Shown here: positions 1 to 5,203 of the stretch, piece by piece
How the letters are laid out: every line of letters begins with the position of its first letter
How positions within the stretch are numbered: the stretch's first letter is position 1
Source: an uncultured Flammeovirgaceae bacterium
GTDB lineage: Bacteria > Bacteroidota > Bacteroidia > Cytophagales > Cyclobacteriaceae
Assembly: GCA_946480685.1 (NCBI GenBank)
Contig: CAMLLI010000251.1
Location: 1 to 6,651 of the forward strand
Length of the DNA stretch: 6,651 nt
Direction of reading: 5' to 3'
Program-made: the position numbers and the translations under genes
The notes under the pieces: model-generated
What the model was told of the DNA's origin: nothing
Database searches by the model: none
The model's input: the letters and a program-made list of their open reading frames with translations, nothing else

Positions 1-1101
1 ACGGATAAAGCTTTCGTGAAAGTAAATCCTGCGGCAAAGTCATCGCTGGATAATTTCGATGGTCCGAAAATGGATAATACGCTATTCGATATATCTACAC
101 TCTCTTCTGATAATGTACCGATGGCGATCAACGCTGTGGAAGGTATCACTTGCGGCTCTGCGGTTAAGATCAATTTGAAAGATTTTACTGTGGGCAGCTA
201 TAAATTGAATTTCCAGGGAGCCGGACTCGTACAAGAGTACGAAATGGTGCTTACGGATAAATATACCGGTAGCGTTACCAACGTTACTGCGTCTCCAGAC
301 TATACATTCGTTGTCGACAACAATGCAGCATCAAAAGCCGCAGATCGTTTTGAGCTGACCTTTAAAGAAAAAGCAATGTCACTCGGCCTTTCTGTAGACA
401 GCAACGTTGCGTTATGCGCTACGGAATCAGGAAAGGTTAAACTATATAACCCGCAGGCAAATGTATCGTACTTCGCAACGTTGCGTGGTGAAACCATTAG
501 TGACACCGTGGCAAGTGCTGCTTCTTTCATCGAGTTTAACATCCCTGCTGAGTCCCTTGTCGAAGGCGAGAATACAGTATATATCAATGCTATCGGTAAC
601 TGCGATAACGCGGCCCAACTGGAGCAATCTACACTGGTTCAGAAATATAGTGCAGCAACCATTACACAAGTAAATGGAAGAACGTTGAAGTCAAACTACA
701 GCACCGGTAATCAGTGGTACCTCAATGGACAGTTGCTTGCGGACACATCGGCTGTGCTGCGTGTCAGCGAAGAAGGCGACTACCAGTTAAGTGTAACCAC
801 CGGAAGCTGTACACTGTCAGCAACCTATGCTTTAGGTTCAGAAACCTTTATGGATAAGATTGCAGGGTATCCAAACCCGGTTGAATCTGTATTCTCCATT
901 GAACTTCCAATCGAACAATGCTCGGTATCAGAATTGCCGATCATGAATGATGTAGGTCGCCAGGTGGGCATTTTGAAACTGAAAGACTTCGGCACATATC
1001 GCACCGGCCAGTATGACTTCAGCGCTACACCGGCAGGTCTATACCTCATCCGCATTGAGTCGGGTACAGGCGTTCGCCACATGAAAGTTTTGAAGAAATA
1101 G
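1..1101 (+). CDS. C-terminal part of a T9SS type A sorting domain protein with Ig-like beta domains (5' end outside window)
   Basis: The frame is open from base 1 with no stop, so this is the last 366 residues of a larger protein; the GTG at 16 is only an internal codon. The last ~78 residues (from the YPNP motif at base 868) match the Por/type IX secretion sorting domain: YPNPVE..FSIEL, a central D.GR.V, then GLYLIRI and a basic end in KVLKK. This tail is known to direct proteins through the T9SS to the outer surface, where it is removed. Upstream, the stretch QWYLNGQLL...GDYQLSVTTGSC (about bases 709-810) looks like an Ig-like repeat, and bases 220-375 carry the DKYTGSVTNV...DRFELTF pattern common just before the tail in large Bacteroidota surface proteins. 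No catalytic domain lies in the visible part, so its enzymatic or adhesive role is unknown. It ends in TAG and a strong terminator follows. Confidence 0.9.
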   Translation, partial: TDKAFVKVNPAAKSSLDNFDGPKMDNTLFDISTLSSDNVPMAINAVEGITCGSAVKINLKDFTVGSYKLNFQGAGLVQEYEMVLTDKYTGSVTNVTASPDYTFVVDNNAASKAADRFELTFKEKAMSLGLSVDSNVALCATESGKVKLYNPQANVSYFATLRGETISDTVASAASFIEFNIPAESLVEGENTVYINAIGNCDNAAQLEQSTLVQKYSAATITQVNGRTLKSNYSTGNQWYLNGQLLADTSAVLRVSEEGDYQLSVTTGSCTLSATYALGSETFMDKIAGYPNPVESVFSIELPIEQCSVSELPIMNDVGRQVGILKLKDFGTYRTGQYDFSATPAGLYLIRIESGTGVRHMKVLKK

Positions 1102-1128
1102 GAATATATATAGCCTCTCTATATAAAT

Positions 1129-1169
1129 ATCTCCCGCAGGTTCTGAATCTGCGGGAGATTTTATTTTAT
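1129..1169 (+). terminator. Intrinsic terminator of the T9SS protein gene
   Basis: A perfect GC-rich hairpin (arm ATCTCCCGCAG at 1129-1139 pairing with CTGCGGGAGAT at 1149-1159; the stem can extend inward with G-U, T-A and T-A pairs to a 3-base loop) is followed by TTTTATTTTAT. It starts 27 bases after the TAG stop. This separates the surface-protein gene from the PAP2 gene. Confidence 0.93.
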
Positions 1170-1230
1170 ACCTGCTCACTTGTGTCTTATGGAGAGTAGG
1201 TGATTATCGCCCCCTCGGATTTAGGTCAAA

Positions 1231-1247
1231 GCATTTACGATAAATGC
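1231..1247. repeat. Perfect 7-bp inverted repeat ahead of the PAP2 gene
   Basis: GCATTTA (1231-1237) and TAAATGC (1241-1247) are exact reverse complements separated by CGA, ending 13 bases before the ATG at 1261. The right arm also overlaps an 8-base palindrome AATGCATT (1243-1250). It could be an operator half-site pair or a small hairpin in the leader RNA; the sequence alone does not decide, and it may be chance in AT-rich DNA. Confidence 0.45.
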
Positions 1248-1260
1248 ATTAATTTTAGCC

Positions 1261-2043
1261 ATGGTGCAAAGTAGTATAAAGCCAATACTGAAAGCAGCGA
1301 TACCGTTTTATGGTTGCCTCCTGGTTATTGTATGGTTTCTGAGTCCGGAGTTTACAGCTTGCTCAAGAGACAGCGTATGGTGTACACTGTCGTATTGGAC
1401 AATCGAATCGGCCGGGCGCTTTGGTACGGTGATTATAATAGTTATCGCGAGTATTGTGTTTGCACTTCGCGCATCAACGGTGAAAGAAGGAGTTGTTGGT
1501 GTAGCCAGAATATTTGTGACGTTATCGGTTATACTGTCGGTGTTTGCGATTATTAACGAACATGTTGTAAAACCGATCCTGCAGGTTCCACGACCCAGTC
1601 ATCAGTATATAATAACGCAGTCAAAGTCGGAGGCAAAGCTTGATTCATTATATACTTTATCTGCAACCGACCGGAGAGCATTCTTTAAACAACTGATGGA
1701 TGCGGATACCGTGTCGTACAAGAATTGGGATGAACGCGTCCTGGCTCATTGGCTGGAAGAAGCCGGCTACTCATTTCCCTCCGGACATTCATTCAACTCT
1801 TTTCTGCTGGCAGGTCTACTTGCATTTTGTATACACTACCTCGCAAACAAAAAGATCCGTTGGCTGTATGTTGTTCCTTTCGCATGGGCTGTTATGGTGG
1901 CAGTGTCACGAGTGGCCATTGGAGCGCACACCGCGTTGGATGTAAGCATAGGCAGTGCTATCGGACTCTCTATTTCGCAAGCGTTGCTTTCTATCCCGGT
2001 CATTCGAAGGTTCTTAATTCCTGATAAGTATATCCGCAATTAA
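1261..2043 (+). CDS. PAP2-superfamily membrane phosphatase, PgpB-like
   Basis: The 260-residue integral membrane protein carries all three phosphatidic acid phosphatase 2 signatures: C1 KPILQVPRP (K104, R111, P112), C2 PSGH (173-176) and C3 SRVAIGAHTALD (S216, R217, H223, D227). In this family the C3 histidine is the phosphate-accepting nucleophile, helped by the C2 histidine and the C3 aspartate. Six membrane helices can be drawn: about 12-28, 55-70, 82-100, 178-195, 200-215 and 228-247, with the active site facing the periplasm. The long loop between C1 and C2, with a LYTL..TDR segment and LAHWLEEAGYSFPSGH, resembles E. coli PgpB, which acts on phosphatidylglycerol phosphate and undecaprenyl pyrophosphate. 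The substrate here could equally be lipid A or another lipid phosphate. The ATG at 1261 gives a normal N-terminus before helix 1; no clear Shine-Dalgarno is visible. It appears to be a single-gene unit. Confidence 0.92.
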   Translation: MVQSSIKPILKAAIPFYGCLLVIVWFLSPEFTACSRDSVWCTLSYWTIESAGRFGTVIIIVIASIVFALRASTVKEGVVGVARIFVTLSVILSVFAIINEHVVKPILQVPRPSHQYIITQSKSEAKLDSLYTLSATDRRAFFKQLMDADTVSYKNWDERVLAHWLEEAGYSFPSGHSFNSFLLAGLLAFCIHYLANKKIRWLYVVPFAWAVMVAVSRVAIGAHTALDVSIGSAIGLSISQALLSIPVIRRFLIPDKYIRN

Positions 2044-2404
2044 CGGCTCAAGCCGAATTACTTCGAAGCTGTCACGGCCTGTATATTCCAATTGTAAACA
2101 CGCTAAATCAAATCTGTGGATTTTTTGCCACCGGATTTTAATACTCTCCATATATAGTAGGATAAAAGGTATAGCATTTTGTACGCTTTTGTAATTAAAA
2201 TGTCCGCGAATGGGATTTTTATATCGCGCCATTTAAAAATTCAATGTTATACTCTGAAACCCACTATGTACATTATTTTATTAAGCGTTGTTTTCAGGTA
2301 TAGAGTATATTATTCTGCGATCAGTAAGAATCGAGAAAGTATATCTGTAACTGTCAAAGACCGTGTAGCTATACCGTTATGCTGACGAGAAAAATATTTT
2401 TAGT

Positions 2405-2430
2405 GTTCCGTTAATTTTTTATTACGGAAC
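2405..2430. repeat. Dyad GTTCCGT / ACGGAAC
   Basis: GTTCCGT (2405-2411) is the exact reverse complement of ACGGAAC (2424-2430). With one bulged T the stem continues (AAT with ATT) to a T5 loop. No T-run follows on either strand, so it is not a standard terminator; an operator or a leader-RNA hairpin about 210 bases before the exported protein gene is possible. Confidence 0.45.
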
Positions 2431-2546
2431 AAATTTCTGTAAAAATCGTACGGGGATATTTTTATATAAATCCGAATCCAATTCAGAATACTTTCGTTTG
2501 ACGTGCTTCTTTTTTGCAAAATCAAAGTACTCTAAAAAATATTGAT

Positions 2547-2562
2547 GTTAAGAAAAATTAAC
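2547..2562. repeat. Short dyad GTTAA-N6-TTAAC
   Basis: GTTAA (2547-2551) and TTAAC (2558-2562) are reverse complements around GAAAAA. The right arm runs into AACGTTTG, a one-mismatch match to the Bacteroidota -7 consensus, so it could be an operator overlapping a promoter. Arms this short in AT-rich DNA may be chance. Confidence 0.3.
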
Positions 2563-2590
2563 GTTTGCGCTGCAACATAAACAAGGTTTC

Positions 2591-2622
2591 GTTCGTCTTA
2601 GGGTCATATATCTCAAACGAAC
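2591..2622 (+). repeat. Leader dyad GTTCGT / ACGAAC before the exported protein gene
   Basis: GTTCGT (2591-2596) pairs exactly with ACGAAC (2617-2622) across a 20-base loop, ending 16 bases before the ATG at 2639. It would fall in the 5' leader RNA close to the ribosome site, so it could modulate stability or initiation; this is inference. Confidence 0.35.
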
Positions 2623-2638
2623 TTAATTGTAAAACCAT

Positions 2639-3217
2639 ATGAAAAAAACATTGTCTATCCTTGCTGCTATCACAATCTTCAGCACTGCTTTATTCGCTAA
2701 CAACATTGATAATCCGAATGCCGCTACCGGTATGGCTATCATGAAAAATGGTACTACTGTAAAACTGTTCTATAAAGGAACCAAGCAGACTGATGTAAAA
2801 GTATCTATATATAATGCAACCAATACATTGGTATATTCTGAAACCATCAAGAATGTAGATGGCTTTGTAAGACCTTATAACTTTACTAACCTGGAAGAAG
2901 GTGAGTACTCAATCGAATTACTTGGTGAGAACGGTCGCCAGGTAGAGCGCGTGATCTATAAATTAGGTAAAGTGCAAAAGCTGGCTAACGTAATGCATGT
3001 TACCGGTGAACCTAACAAATATATACTTACTGTTGCCAACAAAGGACAGGACGTACTTACCATCAAGATCTATGGCGATAAAGGTGTGTTGCTGTATAGC
3101 AAAACCGAAGAAGTAAACGGTGACTTCGCTCAGGTATATAACCTGGATAAATACAACGGTGGCCTTACGTTCGAAGTTTCGGATTCAAAAGGTGTAACCA
3201 AATCACTGAGCCTGTAA
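2639..3217 (+). CDS. Small exported protein with two tandem beta domains (unknown function)
   Basis: The 192-residue product starts with a clear signal peptide (MKKTLSILAAITIFSTALFA, cut probably after A20); there is no lipobox cysteine. The mature part is two copies of one beta-rich unit of about 75 residues: residues 36-108 and 117-192. The copies align around SIYNATNTLVYSETIKNVDG and KIYGDKGVLLYSKTEEVNGD, each followed by a Y-N-(F/L) strand, a G, a further strand and a (E/D)-(N/S)-(G/K)-type turn. The fold resembles the sandwich of Por tails and DUF3244-type secreted proteins, but the typical PNP start and basic C-terminal end of a T9SS tail are missing, so I assign a periplasmic or exported location only. 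Codon choice favours ATC, AAC, GGT and CTG more than neighbouring genes, and it ends in tandem TAA TAA, both hints of high expression. It stands alone between a long leader region and a strong terminator. Confidence 0.85.
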   Translation: MKKTLSILAAITIFSTALFANNIDNPNAATGMAIMKNGTTVKLFYKGTKQTDVKVSIYNATNTLVYSETIKNVDGFVRPYNFTNLEEGEYSIELLGENGRQVERVIYKLGKVQKLANVMHVTGEPNKYILTVANKGQDVLTIKIYGDKGVLLYSKTEEVNGDFAQVYNLDKYNGGLTFEVSDSKGVTKSLSL

Positions 3218-3254
3218 TAAGAAATCAAAAGACCCGCTTAAAAAAAGTCCCTGA

Positions 3255-3294
3255 AAAAAGCTGCTATGAAAATGGCAGCTTTTTCGTTTTTTAT
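3255..3294. terminator. Bidirectional intrinsic terminator between convergent genes
   Basis: A 13-bp stem (3255-3267 with 3272-3284; one T-G wobble) closes on a GAAA tetraloop. The core is AGCTGC/GCAGCT flanked by A5 on the left and T5 plus a further TTTTTTAT on the right. The left flank is also A-rich (A6 at 3241-3246), so the complementary strand reads into T-runs too. It lies 37 bases after the exported protein stop and 18 bases beyond the stop of the minus-strand lipoprotein gene, and can serve both. Confidence 0.92.
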
Positions 3295-3312
3295 CGGTTG
3301 ATAAATATATAC

Positions 3313-3831
3313 CTAGATACTCTCTTTTCTTAATAATACTTTTTTATCGAGTAGCCAAAGTTCGGTGTTATGAAAAGGAGCGCAAGTGTAGTTGTGATAG
3401 CTTGAATCACTTTTCAATAGCTCATCCAGCACATCCGGAGAGAGCCATGTAAAAATAAAATCTTCTCGTTGATAGCGTTCAGCGGTAAGAGAGTCTGCCG
3501 GAGGATTACGACAACCTTTTACAAGCCGGCTATAGGTAGCAGAATCAAAATATAGAATGGCCTGTAAGTAACTATCCGAAGGACCGGGAGTAGATAAGAA
3601 ACCATCTCCAGAATTGTCGATATAGATGTAATGAAATTCAGCGGCAGTCGGTTTATAAGCACGGAGGTCGATCAGTTTGGCGAGCCTGGCCGTATCACGC
3701 GAATGCGTAGTATATATATTCCCTTGCTGGGTTGTGTCCGGAGGGAGTTCGGCTTGTTGCTGTTTGCGCTGGCAACAGAAAAATGTTGTTGCAATCAGCA
3801 GCATTAGTATGGTGCGGGAGAGGTGCAGCAT
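3313..3831 (-). CDS. Putative lipoprotein of unknown function
   Basis: The product from the ATG at 3831 is 172 residues. It begins MLHLSRTILMLLIATTFFCC, a type II signal peptide with a basic residue, a hydrophobic stretch and cysteines at 19-20 that can serve as a loose Bacteroidota lipobox; the Q/K/P/T-rich segment at 21-36 would be a flexible tether. The remaining ~130 residues include EFHYIYIDNSGDGF and a C-terminal half rich in D, S, Y and W, with C107 and C150. I recognise no family. A longer frame exists to a TTG at 3894, but it would put 21 extra residues before the signal peptide and run through an intrinsic terminator, so the ATG at 3831 is preferred. It lies downstream of the YiaA-like gene in the same direction, separated by that terminator. 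Confidence 0.75.
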   Translation of the reverse strand: MLHLSRTILMLLIATTFFCCQRKQQQAELPPDTTQQGNIYTTHSRDTARLAKLIDLRAYKPTAAEFHYIYIDNSGDGFLSTPGPSDSYLQAILYFDSATYSRLVKGCRNPPADSLTAERYQREDFIFTWLSPDVLDELLKSDSSYHNYTCAPFHNTELWLLDKKVLLRKESI

Positions 3832-3846
3832 GGTATATATAGCTTT

Positions 3847-3877
3847 AAATAAAAAGAGAGTCCCCGAAAGAACTCTC
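3847..3877 (-). terminator. Intrinsic terminator (or attenuator) after the YiaA-like gene
   Basis: Read on the minus strand, GAGAGT (3877-3872) pairs with ACTCTC (3861-3856); further T-G, C-G and T-G pairs close a TTCG tetraloop, and TTTTTATTT follows (3855-3847). It lies 27 bases beyond the YiaA-like stop and its T-run ends only 16 bases before the lipoprotein ATG. It should end the upstream transcript and leaves almost no room for an independent promoter between it and the lipoprotein gene. Confidence 0.88.
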
Positions 3878-3903
3878 CTGAAATTATAATACAATGATCG
3901 ATT

Positions 3904-4311
3904 TTAATTTAACGGCTGTTTAACATCTTCTTGCTTGTTGTCGCGTGTGTTCTTTTGTACTGCAATGGCAGCAAAAAGACTTAACAGGAACGACATGGCA
4001 TAAAAACCTTTTTCACTTAACGAGAGTGTGGCATTCCATAAACCTACGGTTAGCAACACAATAGCCAGGATGGTAGAGAACCAGCTTAATCCGTAATAGA
4101 TATTGGTAACGGGTATACCTTCGAGTTGATCGCGAACGGATTTTTGCAACGATATGGCTGAGAACAGCCCGTACATTAAAACGGTAAAGTAGTAACCCTT
4201 TTCATTCAACATCATTTCGGCATTCCATAGACCGATGTTGAAAGATAAGATCCCCGCAAATAGCGCTACCCAGGAAGCTGCGATAAATGCACTGGATGGT
4301 TTCTGATTCAT
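3904..4311 (-). CDS. yiaA: YiaA/YiaB-family inner membrane protein
   Basis: The 135-residue product is two copies of the YiaAB two-helix domain. Copy 1 spans about residues 13-61 and copy 2 about 76-124. Each has a helix beginning SW, then GLWNA (27-31; 90-94), an (N/S)EKG(Y/F)Y turn (36-41; 99-104), a second helix and QK..RD (56-61; 119-124). The linker [11 protein letters not shown] (63-73) and overall order match E. coli YiaA closely as I remember it. Four membrane helices are predicted, about 14-28, 41-55, 77-92 and 104-118, with a short polar N-terminus and a charged C-terminal tail. The molecular function of the family is unknown; stress-related roles have been suggested but nothing here shows one. 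The ATG at 4311 directly precedes a short polar lead to helix 1. It is probably the first gene of its transcript, divergent from the sigma factor operon. Confidence 0.93.
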   Translation of the reverse strand: MNQKPSSAFIAASWVALFAGILSFNIGLWNAEMMLNEKGYYFTVLMYGLFSAISLQKSVRDQLEGIPVTNIYYGLSWFSTILAIVLLTVGLWNATLSLSEKGFYAMSFLLSLFAAIAVQKNTRDNKQEDVKQPLN

Positions 4312-4440
4312 TGATTTGTTGTTAGATTTTCCTATTCGTATGGCTTTTCGGTTTCGCCCCGTTTTTTTGCAAGTGGTTTCTGGCCTCCACTTAAATTATT
4401 TCAAGTATACGTAAATGTTGTAAAAAGTATGTGTCGTCAC

Positions 4441-4468
4441 GCAGTTGCGGGTCTCGCAAAAAAGCTGC
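4441..4468. repeat. Hairpin with two-part stem GCAG-TTGCG / CGCAA-CTGC
   Basis: TTGCG (4445-4449) pairs with CGCAA (4455-4459) over a GGTCT loop, and the flanking GCAG (4441-4444) pairs with CTGC (4465-4468) across a 5-base AAAAG bulge. No T-run follows. It lies about 180 bases ahead of the sigma factor gene and may be a leader structure or a protein site. Confidence 0.35.
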
Positions 4469-4481
4469 ACTTAGTCTATTG

Positions 4482-4498
4482 ATACCGCGCGATGGTAT
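4482..4498. repeat. Short dyad ATACC / GGTAT
   Basis: ATACC (4482-4486) and GGTAT (4494-4498) are reverse complements with a 7-base GC-rich centre. A second GATACC follows at 4510-4515, giving a direct repeat of the left arm. The element is short and possibly chance. Confidence 0.25.
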
Positions 4499-4531
4499 TT
4501 ATAAATGCGGATACCGTTCTGAAACTGCCTA

Positions 4532-4553
4532 AGTTGCTAAAAATACAGCAACT
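4532..4553. repeat. Perfect 7-bp dyad AGTTGCT / AGCAACT
   Basis: AGTTGCT (4532-4538) is the exact reverse complement of AGCAACT (4547-4553) around AAAAATAC. No T-run follows on either strand. It sits about 95-115 bases upstream of the sigma factor start, a plausible place for an operator or activator site of the signalling operon. Confidence 0.45.
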
Positions 4554-4616
4554 CCTGCATAGTGGTGGTTCTGCTTTTACCTGTCTCTTGCCTGAGTAGA
4601 GATGAAGAAAAATAAA

Positions 4617-4624
4617 TAGATTTG
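4617..4624 (+). promoter_or_regulatory. Possible Bacteroidota -7 element of the sigma/FecR operon
   Basis: TAGATTTG matches the TAnnTTTG consensus of the Bacteroidota housekeeping sigma factor at every fixed base. The nearest upstream TTG (4588-4590) is about 26 bases away, longer than the usual 19-21, so the -33 part is poor. If real, transcription would begin near 4630, excluding the TTG start at 4622. Confidence 0.4.
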
Positions 4625-4636
4625 GTAAATATCTAC

Positions 4637-4643
4637 AAGGGAG
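4637..4643 (+). promoter_or_regulatory. Shine-Dalgarno-like site favouring the GTG start of the sigma factor
   Basis: AAGGGAG ends 5 bases before the GTG at 4649. A second purine run (GAGAAGG) ends 5 bases before TTG 4655. Both favour a start at 4649 or 4655 over TTG 4622, although Bacteroidota use such sites only weakly. Confidence 0.4.
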
Positions 4644-4648
4644 AGAAG

Positions 4649-5191
4649 GTGCAATTGCCTGATCAGGAAACAATCAAGGCTATCCGGCAGGGGGATAAAG
4701 ATGTCTTCGAACAGGTGTTTCACGCCTGCTACGAAAATCTTTGTCAATACGCTTTTACCATACTCAGGGATATGGACGAAGCCGAAGATATTGTGCAGTC
4801 TATGTTTATGAAGGTGTGGGAGAGACGTGAGGAATTGAATATCCAGCAATCTATGCGATCATATTTATTCAGGGCTGTGTATCATCAGTGCATCAATCAA
4901 CTGGAGCATCGCACTATAAAAATGAAGCATCGCGAATACGGTGTATATGAAGGGCAGCACAAAGTGCAGCAGCCCGAAGTATTTCCGGATGAGCTCTCTG
5001 AAGATATACGCACCGCTGTAAATGATTTGCCGCAGCAATGCCGTACCATTTTTATGATGAGCCGCTATGAAGAATTGCGCTATGCAGAGATTGCCAAAAA
5101 GCTGAATATATCGGTTAATACTATCGAGAACCAGATCAGTAAGGCATTACGAATATTACGACTTAAATTAAAAGATCATTTTATACTATAA
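4649..5191 (+). CDS. ECF RNA polymerase sigma factor, Bacteroidetes FecI-like
   Basis: From the GTG at 4649 the product is 180 residues, normal for a sigma-70 group 4 factor with only regions 2 and 4. Region 2 covers about residues 12-90, with IRQGDKDVFEQVF at its start, the core-binding AEDIVQSMFMKVWERRE (45-61) and the -10 recognition helix RSYLFRAVYHQCINQL (70-85). Region 4 covers about 118-178, with LPQQCRTIFMMSRYE and the helix-turn-helix RYAEIAKKLNISVNTIENQI that reads the -35 element. The start is uncertain: the frame opens after a TAA at 4613-4615, and TTG 4622 would add nine residues; GTG was chosen for its upstream AAGGGAG and because a -7-like element overlaps TTG 4622. It leads the operon with the FecR gene 12 bases downstream, so it is probably held inactive by that protein until an envelope signal arrives. 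Its targets, often its own outer-membrane operon, are not shown by the sequence. Confidence 0.95.
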   Translation: MQLPDQETIKAIRQGDKDVFEQVFHACYENLCQYAFTILRDMDEAEDIVQSMFMKVWERREELNIQQSMRSYLFRAVYHQCINQLEHRTIKMKHREYGVYEGQHKVQQPEVFPDELSEDIRTAVNDLPQQCRTIFMMSRYEELRYAEIAKKLNISVNTIENQISKALRILRLKLKDHFIL

Positions 5192-5203
5192 ATCAGAGCC
5201 AGC

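Larger units (their letters stand above)
2044..2638. other. 595-base AT-rich non-coding region
   Basis: No credible gene is seen here on either strand. Short open frames on the + strand (about 2179-2385, TTG start) and minus strand (about 2014-2232) give low-complexity, unrecognisable proteins. Right after the PAP2 stop there is a small CGGC-TCAA-GCCG hairpin (2044-2055) without a T-run, so no convincing terminator for that gene. The right half holds a 12-base palindrome AAAAATATTTTT (2390-2401), three dyads listed separately, and near-matches to the Bacteroidota -7 element (TACTTTCG near 2490; AACGTTTG near 2560), neither with a well-placed TTG -33 box. It most likely contains the promoter and long leader of the exported protein gene that follows. 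Confidence 0.6.
4312..4621. other. Divergent intergenic region between the yiaA-like gene and the sigma factor operon
   Basis: About 310 bases without a gene; it must hold the promoters of both divergent units. Visible are three hairpin-capable dyads at 4441-4468, 4482-4498 and 4532-4553 (listed separately) and a -7-like TAGATTTG at its right edge. A weaker possible + strand pair is TTG at 4479-4481 with TAAATGCG 20 bases on. For the minus strand only CAAGTATA (near 4403-4410), one mismatch from the inverted -7 consensus, was seen. An antisense open frame in 4476-4673 looks like a chance frame. Confidence 0.6.

Noticed and set aside
300..1082. Several open frames of 75-95 codons on both strands inside the T9SS protein gene
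   Set aside because: They lie wholly inside a well-supported coding frame, have no recognisable domains or starts, and read as low-information sequence.
1314..2039. Alternative frames inside the PAP2 gene, on both strands
   Set aside because: The main frame carries all three PAP2 motifs; the others have no family features and are shadows.
2044..2055. CGGC-TCAA-GCCG hairpin after the PAP2 stop as a terminator
   Set aside because: The stem is only four pairs and no T-run follows.
2179..2385. 68-codon + strand frame in the non-coding region
   Set aside because: It starts at TTG, has no ribosome site, encodes an unrecognisable protein and lies in AT-rich DNA where such frames arise by chance.
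2639..3217. T9SS cargo assignment for the two-domain exported protein
   Set aside because: The fold resembles a Por tail, but the PNP start motif and the basic C-terminal end are missing.
3832..3894. Longer version of the lipoprotein gene starting at TTG 3894
   Set aside because: The extra 21 residues would precede a good signal peptide and the extension would cross an intrinsic terminator.
4577..4849. Antisense open frame over the sigma factor start
   Set aside because: It overlaps a well-supported sigma gene and has no recognisable features.
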